Source: Thermoplasmata archaeon | GTDB taxonomy: Archaea; Thermoplasmatota; Thermoplasmata; Lutacidiplasmatales; UBA184 | Direction: 5' to 3' | Length of the DNA: 64,000 bases | Assembly (NCBI GenBank): GCA_027314165.1 | Contig: DAHVCH010000010.1 | Span: forward strand, 20,436-84,435 | In this document: piece by piece, positions 59,567 to 64,000 of the stretch | Layout: the number at the start of each line of letters is the position of its first letter | How positions within the stretch are numbered: the first letter of the stretch is position 1 | Program-made: the position numbers and the translations under genes | Notes under the pieces: model-generated | What the model was told of the DNA's origin: nothing | What the model saw: the letters and a program-made list of their open reading frames with translations, nothing else | Databases searched by the model: none

Positions 59567-62500
59567 GTGAAGCGACTCGCTCGGATGCTGCCGGTCGCGG
59601 TCGTCTGCCTGCTGCTTCTCGTGCCCGTCCTCGGATCGACCACGGGCTCGGTTCCCGGCCGCGCTCCGCCACCGGAGACGGCGACCGCTGTTCCGCGAAC
59701 GCTCCACGCCCGTCCTGCCAACGAGAACACGGGGGACGGCAGGGCGGAAGGGGCCCCTCTCCCCGCCACGACCTCCTCCCTCTCCCATGGACCTCCCGCG
59801 CGGGATGCACCCAGCCCAGCGACCTCCCGAGCGTCCGGGCCCCTCGAAACCACGCTCGTCCTTTCGAACAACTCGGTCGTCGCGGGGAACTTCCTCCCCG
59901 AGAACGGCGCCGCTCCGATCGCGGCGGTCGTGGACCCTGTCGACGGGAAGATCTTCGTGGCGGGGTACTGGTCCGACAACATCCTCGTGCTCTCCCAGAC
60001 GACGCACCAGCTGGAGGGCTACATCCCGGGGTTCGTGAACCCCAGTGGTCTCGCCTTCGACCCGGGCCATGACGCCCTCTTCGTCGCCTCCAGCTGGAAC
60101 TCCACCACGTACCGCCTCACCTCGGTGCAGGCCTCGACCGGGCTCACCGTCGCGAGCGTCCTCGTCCCGGGCGGGTTCCAGTCACTGACCGTCGACCCCG
60201 TCCACGGCCATGTGTTCGTCACGAGCTACTCCCCGATCCCGGTCTACCAGGTGATCGAGTACACCTCTCCGGGGCTCGTGCTCAGCGGAGTGTACGGACT
60301 GTCGGGCAGCCCCTCGCTCCTTGTGATGGGGCCGGGCGATCAGGAGCTGTACGTGGTCCACAGCCAGTCGGCACTGTCCCTGATCAACGCCACGACGGGA
60401 GCCTTCGGGCCCACCTACCTTCTCTCGAACTATCCGATCGACATGGTCCTCGACCCGATGGACGACGACCTCTACGTCATCGGATGGACAAGCTCCGGAC
60501 CCGAGGAGATGGTCGTGTTGTCCACGATCACCTTCGCCCAGGTCGACTCGATCATCCTACCCCAACTCGCCTGGATGATGACCGTCGATCCCAGCAGCGG
60601 GAACGTCTTTGTCGGTACGATGAACGGATCCGGGCTTGTCCCCGCGGGCAACGGGAACCTAAGCGTCTTCGCTCCGACCTCGCTCAGCCGGCTCGCCTCG
60701 GTACCGGTCGGGATAAGCCCGTGGGGGCTCGCGTACGACCCTCAGGGGTCTGTCGTCGTCACCGACGAGAGGTCGGACGGGGTGACCTTCGTCAACGCGA
60801 CCACGTTCGGGGTGGAGGGGGTGACCGTGCCGGGGCCCGGCCCGTCGGCCCTCGCGGTCGACCCCAGCTCTGGCCTCGCGTACATCACGTCCGACGGGAC
60901 CGACCAGGTGAATGTCCTCTCCATGTCGGGGGGCAAGATCTCCGCCAACATCACCGTGGGGGAGGACCCGCGGGGGATCTGCGTCGACCCGACAACGGAC
61001 GAGATCTACGTGACGAACCAGGGGTCGGGGAACGTCTCAGTGATCGACGGGGCGACCGAGAAGGTCGTCGCAACGGTCCCCGTGGGTCCCTCTCCGTACG
61101 GGATCGCCTTCGACGCGAAGGACGACCTGGTCTGGGTGGCGGTGGCCGGCGCTGGGGAGGTCAGCGCCATCAGCGCGCTCACGAACAAGGTGGTCGAGAA
61201 CGTGACCGTCGGGGACATCCCCATGGCTCTGCTCTACGATCCGGTCGATGACAGCGTCGACGTCACCGCCCCGCTATCCAATACCGTCCTCTTTCTCCGG
61301 GGCGTAGGCCATAGCTCGGTCTCCGGCTATCCCGTGTACGGGTACGCGCCGTACGCGCTCGCCCTCGATGGGGTCGGGAACCGGCTCGTCGTGGCCAACT
61401 ACTATTCCGGGACCCTCTCCGTCCTCAGCGCCGTGACGGGGGCCTACGAGTCCTCCGTCCAGCTCACGCTGGGGAGCGAAGTGTCGGCGGTCGGCTACCT
61501 TCCGACGCTGGGCGAGGTGGCCGTCGCCAACGCCGAGGGGAACGACGTGACCGTCCTCTCCGGGTCCTCCCTGGCGCCGGTCGAAACGTTCCAGGTGGGC
61601 CTGCACCCTGAGGCGCTCGGCTCCGGCAACGGACGTGAGCTGTACGTGGCCAACTACGGTTCGGGCTCGATCACGACCGCGACTCTGCCCGTCGTGGGGT
61701 GGTTGAACATCTCCGTCGCTCCGGGCGGCTGGGGGTGCCGGAGCTTCCTCCTCGACGGCGCCCCGGTCTGGAACGGTTCGTCCCTCGCGCTACCGCTCGG
61801 GAACTACTCCCTTTCCGCCCCCACCGTGTGCAGCGGGGGGCGAAGCTTCCAGGGATGGGGGTCGAGCGGGCGGATCGTCATGTACGGGACCTCGGCCCTG
61901 GCCAGCATGCAGCTGTTCGGGAACGGCAACCTCACCGCTTTCTTCCAGCCATCGATCAGTCGGGTCAACATCTCGGTGGACATCTCTCCGTACTTCTGCG
62001 GCCCGGTGCTCTGGGGACTGTCGACCCAGCTCAACGGATCGTCCTTCCAGGGCTACATCGGGGCGACGTCCATCCAAGCCTACAGCTGCAGCGGCTACGT
62101 CTTCCGGGCGTGGAACAGCTCCGGGGCCATAGGCGTCTTCGCCCCGGGGCAGCCCGTCACGACCGCGGATGTCGTGGCCTCAGGGCTCAACGGCTCCCTC
62201 ACAGCTTGGTACGTCTCGAACTCCACGCCTCCGTCCCTCCTGGTCTCGCTGCAGGCCTACCCTGTGAGCGGCGTGGTCCCGTTGTCGGTCGGGTTCCAGG
62301 TGCAAGTGAGCGGGGGCCAACCGCCCTACACCGTCTCCTGGACCTTCGGGGACGGTGGAACGGGCAGTGGCCAGACGACCAGCCACATCTACGTCCAGCC
62401 AGGGGTCTGGATGGCTGTCGCCGAGGTCTTCGACTCTGGAGGCAACGTCGCGGAGCAGAGGGTGAACATCTCCGTCACGGGCTCCCCCCCTCCGGTGCTG

Positions 62501-62992
62501 GGCATCTCGGCCTACGCCCAGCCCCGGACCCTTTCCCTAGGTCAGAGCGTGCAGTTCACCGCAGTCGTCACCGGAGCGCCTCAGCCCTACTCGCTCTCTT
62601 GGTCGTCCCTTCCTCCGGGTTGCGGGCCCTTCTACACCGTGCAGTTCGTCTGCACGCCAACGCAGCCCGGGGTGTTCGACGTGCAGGTCACCGTGACGGA
62701 CACCTTCGGACAGTCGGCCTCGACCCTGGTCGAGGTGACGGTCACTTCCACCTCGAGCTCCTCCACCGGACCGCTGCTGCAGGGCCCGTGGGTCGCCGGT
62801 GGACTCCTCACCAGCCTCGTCCTCGCGATCGTGGCCTGGCTCATCCTCCTCCGAAAGGGGCGCCTCGGATCCGTCGCTGGACGCGAGAGGCGACCGCCTG
62901 GCTCGCCCCCAGGAGCCTCCCCCGGTGAAGGACAAGTGGGCCCCAGCTCGGGAACGGAAGGGACCGAGCTCCAGATCCGCACCTTCCAGTAG
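59567..62992 (+). CDS. Large secreted/anchored beta-propeller (YVTN-like) and PKD surface protein
   Basis: A 1141-aa predicted surface protein. GTG 59567 starts directly before a signal peptide (KRLARMLPVAVVCLLLLVPV); a GTG at 59477 would add 30 residues. A Ser/Pro/Ala-rich stretch leads to a beta-propeller built from YVTN/NHL-like blades (VDPVDGKIFVAGYWSDNILV; VDPTTDEIYVTNQGSGNVSV; FDAKDDLVWVAVAGAGEVSA; about residues 110-700). Two Gly/Ser-rich beta domains follow, then a PKD domain (VSWTFGDGGTGSG, about 920) and a second Ig-like domain. A C-terminal membrane helix (GGLLTSLVLAIVAWLILLRK) and a basic tail end the protein. Such proteins act in adhesion or S-layer structure; ligand unknown. Confidence 0.87.
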   Translation: MKRLARMLPVAVVCLLLLVPVLGSTTGSVPGRAPPPETATAVPRTLHARPANENTGDGRAEGAPLPATTSSLSHGPPARDAPSPATSRASGPLETTLVLSNNSVVAGNFLPENGAAPIAAVVDPVDGKIFVAGYWSDNILVLSQTTHQLEGYIPGFVNPSGLAFDPGHDALFVASSWNSTTYRLTSVQASTGLTVASVLVPGGFQSLTVDPVHGHVFVTSYSPIPVYQVIEYTSPGLVLSGVYGLSGSPSLLVMGPGDQELYVVHSQSALSLINATTGAFGPTYLLSNYPIDMVLDPMDDDLYVIGWTSSGPEEMVVLSTITFAQVDSIILPQLAWMMTVDPSSGNVFVGTMNGSGLVPAGNGNLSVFAPTSLSRLASVPVGISPWGLAYDPQGSVVVTDERSDGVTFVNATTFGVEGVTVPGPGPSALAVDPSSGLAYITSDGTDQVNVLSMSGGKISANITVGEDPRGICVDPTTDEIYVTNQGSGNVSVIDGATEKVVATVPVGPSPYGIAFDAKDDLVWVAVAGAGEVSAISALTNKVVENVTVGDIPMALLYDPVDDSVDVTAPLSNTVLFLRGVGHSSVSGYPVYGYAPYALALDGVGNRLVVANYYSGTLSVLSAVTGAYESSVQLTLGSEVSAVGYLPTLGEVAVANAEGNDVTVLSGSSLAPVETFQVGLHPEALGSGNGRELYVANYGSGSITTATLPVVGWLNISVAPGGWGCRSFLLDGAPVWNGSSLALPLGNYSLSAPTVCSGGRSFQGWGSSGRIVMYGTSALASMQLFGNGNLTAFFQPSISRVNISVDISPYFCGPVLWGLSTQLNGSSFQGYIGATSIQAYSCSGYVFRAWNSSGAIGVFAPGQPVTTADVVASGLNGSLTAWYVSNSTPPSLLVSLQAYPVSGVVPLSVGFQVQVSGGQPPYTVSWTFGDGGTGSGQTTSHIYVQPGVWMAVAEVFDSGGNVAEQRVNISVTGSPPPVLGISAYAQPRTLSLGQSVQFTAVVTGAPQPYSLSWSSLPPGCGPFYTVQFVCTPTQPGVFDVQVTVTDTFGQSASTLVEVTVTSTSSSSTGPLLQGPWVAGGLLTSLVLAIVAWLILLRKGRLGSVAGRERRPPGSPPGASPGEGQVGPSSGTEGTELQIRTFQ

Positions 62993-63170
62993 CTCGGAAG
63001 GGTCGGGCTCCCGACGGCCCGCACGCGCTCGGCACCGAGGAGAACTGGAGATCATTCGCGTGTCTCCCGAGGCGGAGACGTAGGGCGTGCGTGCCTCGGG
63101 GAGGAGGGGGCCCCAGAGGCGAGGCGTGGACGGTGTCGCGGGTGCTCGATGAGCCGGCGTTGATGGCATC

Positions 63171-63180
63171 GTTAAATACG
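63171..63180 (+). promoter_or_regulatory. TATA box of the rRNA transcription unit
   Basis: GTTAAATACG, in an AT-rich patch (63158-63200) between the surface-protein gene and the rRNA leader. Transcription would start near 63200, at the first leader hairpin, about 265 nt before the 16S 5' end. Confidence 0.6.
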
Positions 63181-63199
63181 AAGCCTGTTCTGATTCCTC

Positions 63200-63466
63200 T
63201 TACCGAACGAGGGGCCTTCGGGTCCAGCTCGTTCGGGGCGCCCGTACGTTGCGCCGGGGATCGGTGAACCGGCGAATCCATGAGGCGCCACAGATGGCCC
63301 GAAAGGGGCGTGGAGCCCCGAGAAACCCCCCGCAGGGATGCGGGGTGCCCTCTCGGGACCGACAGGGGAAGGCGAAATGACGCGACCGGACCGAAAGGTC
63401 CGGATGACAGTCAGAGGCTGTACAAACCCTTCCGACCGATCGTGGTCGGAAGAAACTCAATTCAGA
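63200..63466 (+). other. 16S rRNA 5' leader with four strong hairpins
   Basis: I see no protein gene here. Hairpins: CCGAACGAG/CTCGTTCGG capped by an inner stem with a C(UUCG)G loop (63203-63236); CCCGAGA/TCTCGGG enclosing CCCCGC/GCGGGG (63317-63357); CCGGACC-GAAA-GGTCCGG (63386-63403); and TTCCGACC/GGTCGGAA (63430-63451) just before 16S. They may guide processing; a separate small RNA in 63280-63420 cannot be excluded. Confidence 0.55.
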
Positions 63467-64000
63467 AATCCGGTTGATCCTGCCGGCGGGTACCGCTATT
63501 GGAGTTCGCTTAAGCCATGCGAGTCGAGAGGTGCAAGACCTCGGCGTACTGCTCAGTAACACGCGGTCAATCTGCCCTCGGGTGGGGGATAACCCCGGGA
63601 AACTGGGAAAAATACCCCATAGCCGTTCCGTGATGGAAGGCTGGGACGGCGAAAGTTCAGGCGCCCGAGGATGGGACTGCGGCGTATCAGGTCGTAGGGG
63701 GTGTTACGGACCCCCTAGCCGAAGACGCGTACGGGCTTTGAGAGAAGTTGCCCGGAGATGGGTTCTGAGACATGAACCCAGGTCCTACGGGACGCAGCAG
63801 GCGCGAAACCTCCACAATGTGGGCAACCACGATGGGGGAACTCCAAGTGTATGCACTTTGTGCATTCTGTTCCCGAGCCTAAAAAGCTCGAGAAGTAAGG
63901 GCCGGGTAAGACGGGTGCCAGCCGCCGCGGTAATACCCGCGGCCCGAGTGGTACTCATTATTATTGAGTCTAAAGCGTCCGTAGCCGGCCGGGTAAATCC
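63467..64000 (+). rRNA. rrs: 16S ribosomal RNA, 5' part (continues past window)
   Basis: The archaeal 16S start motif ATCCGGTTGATCCTGCCGG begins at about 63467. The sequence runs through conserved blocks: GTCGAGAGGTGC, GGGGATAACCCCGGGAAACTGG, GGGTTCTGAGACATGAACCC, CCTACGGGACGCAGCAGGCG and GTGCCAGCCGCCGCGGTAAT (near 63914). The ~450-nt distance between the start and the last block is normal for archaea, so no intron is present in this part. The wording of the central blocks is Thermoplasmata-like by memory. The first base is approximate (+/- 2 nt). Confidence 0.95.

Noticed and set aside
63270..63420. Box C/D or RNase P RNA in the 16S leader
   Set aside because: No proper C (RTGATGA) plus D (CTGA) pair, and none of the universal RNase P core blocks, could be found on either strand.

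Overview
The window is 64 kb of a GC-rich, densely packed archaeal chromosome. Archaeal identity rests on the split RNA polymerase genes (rpoH, rpoB, rpoA1, rpoA2) followed by L30e and a short KH-type NusA, and on TFB, a proteasome beta subunit, the KH/beta-CASP factor aCPSF1, a KEOPS Cgi121-like protein, archaeal-type AlaRS, Cdc48, BHB-type tRNA introns and an archaeal 16S rRNA 5' end. The unsplit rpoB and the 16S signature look like a Thermoplasmata-related euryarchaeote; that placement is from memory of the family patterns and was not computed. Several genes have a TATA-like element 27-33 nt before the start codon (often GTG) and no Shine-Dalgarno, which suggests leaderless mRNAs. The rpo genes and other operon-internal genes carry clear GGAG-type sites.

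Layout. 1-2190 (-) is a Cdc48 AAA ATPase cut by the window edge, divergent from an unknown protein. 3.6-6.2 kb holds an MBL hydrolase overlapping Cgi121, an intron-containing tRNA-Gly, a tRNA-Ser, a low-MW-phosphatase-like protein with an altered P-loop, and a Nudix hydrolase. 6.3-12.7 kb is a tight mutS-mutL-GNAT-nuclease-like operon. 12.7-19.7 kb has two related GT4 glycosyltransferases around an alkaline-phosphatase-superfamily enzyme, aCPSF1 and psmB. 19.8-24.9 kb is sdhA-sdhB-sdhE plus an Fes-like esterase. 24.9-30 kb (-) has two zinc-knuckle proteins, a large unknown winged-helix protein, ATP sulfurylase, an RHH protein and TFB. 30.1-37.8 kb has GMP synthase PP-loop subunit, a VOC protein, a polyprenol-kinase-like membrane protein, a KaiC/GvpD-like ATPase, alaS and nth. 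37.8-48.7 kb (-) has folC, a giant S53 (sedolisin) protease with PKD repeats, a B12-dependent acyl-CoA mutase large subunit, dph6, a frameshifted purL and purS. 48.8-59.3 kb (+) has small regulatory or unknown proteins, a tRNA-Lys with two introns, and the RNA polymerase operon. 59.5-63 kb is a giant beta-propeller/PKD surface protein. From 63.17 kb come the rRNA promoter, a hairpin-rich leader and the first ~534 nt of 16S rRNA.

How the genes work together. The window is mainly core information processing (transcription, its termination factor, tRNA synthesis and modification, mismatch and base-excision repair, proteolysis) with central metabolism (succinate oxidation, sulfate activation, purine, folate and B12-dependent acyl-CoA chemistry) and a few large secreted or anchored proteins. 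No CRISPR array, insertion sequence, prophage or defence island was seen.

The most notable observations are non-canonical tRNA introns: 31-nt and 41-nt introns in the T-loop of tRNA-Gly(TCC) and tRNA-Lys(TTT) at the same position (59/60) with the same BHB geometry, and a second 31-nt intron in the D-loop of tRNA-Lys. Once removed, both tRNAs become textbook cloverleaves.
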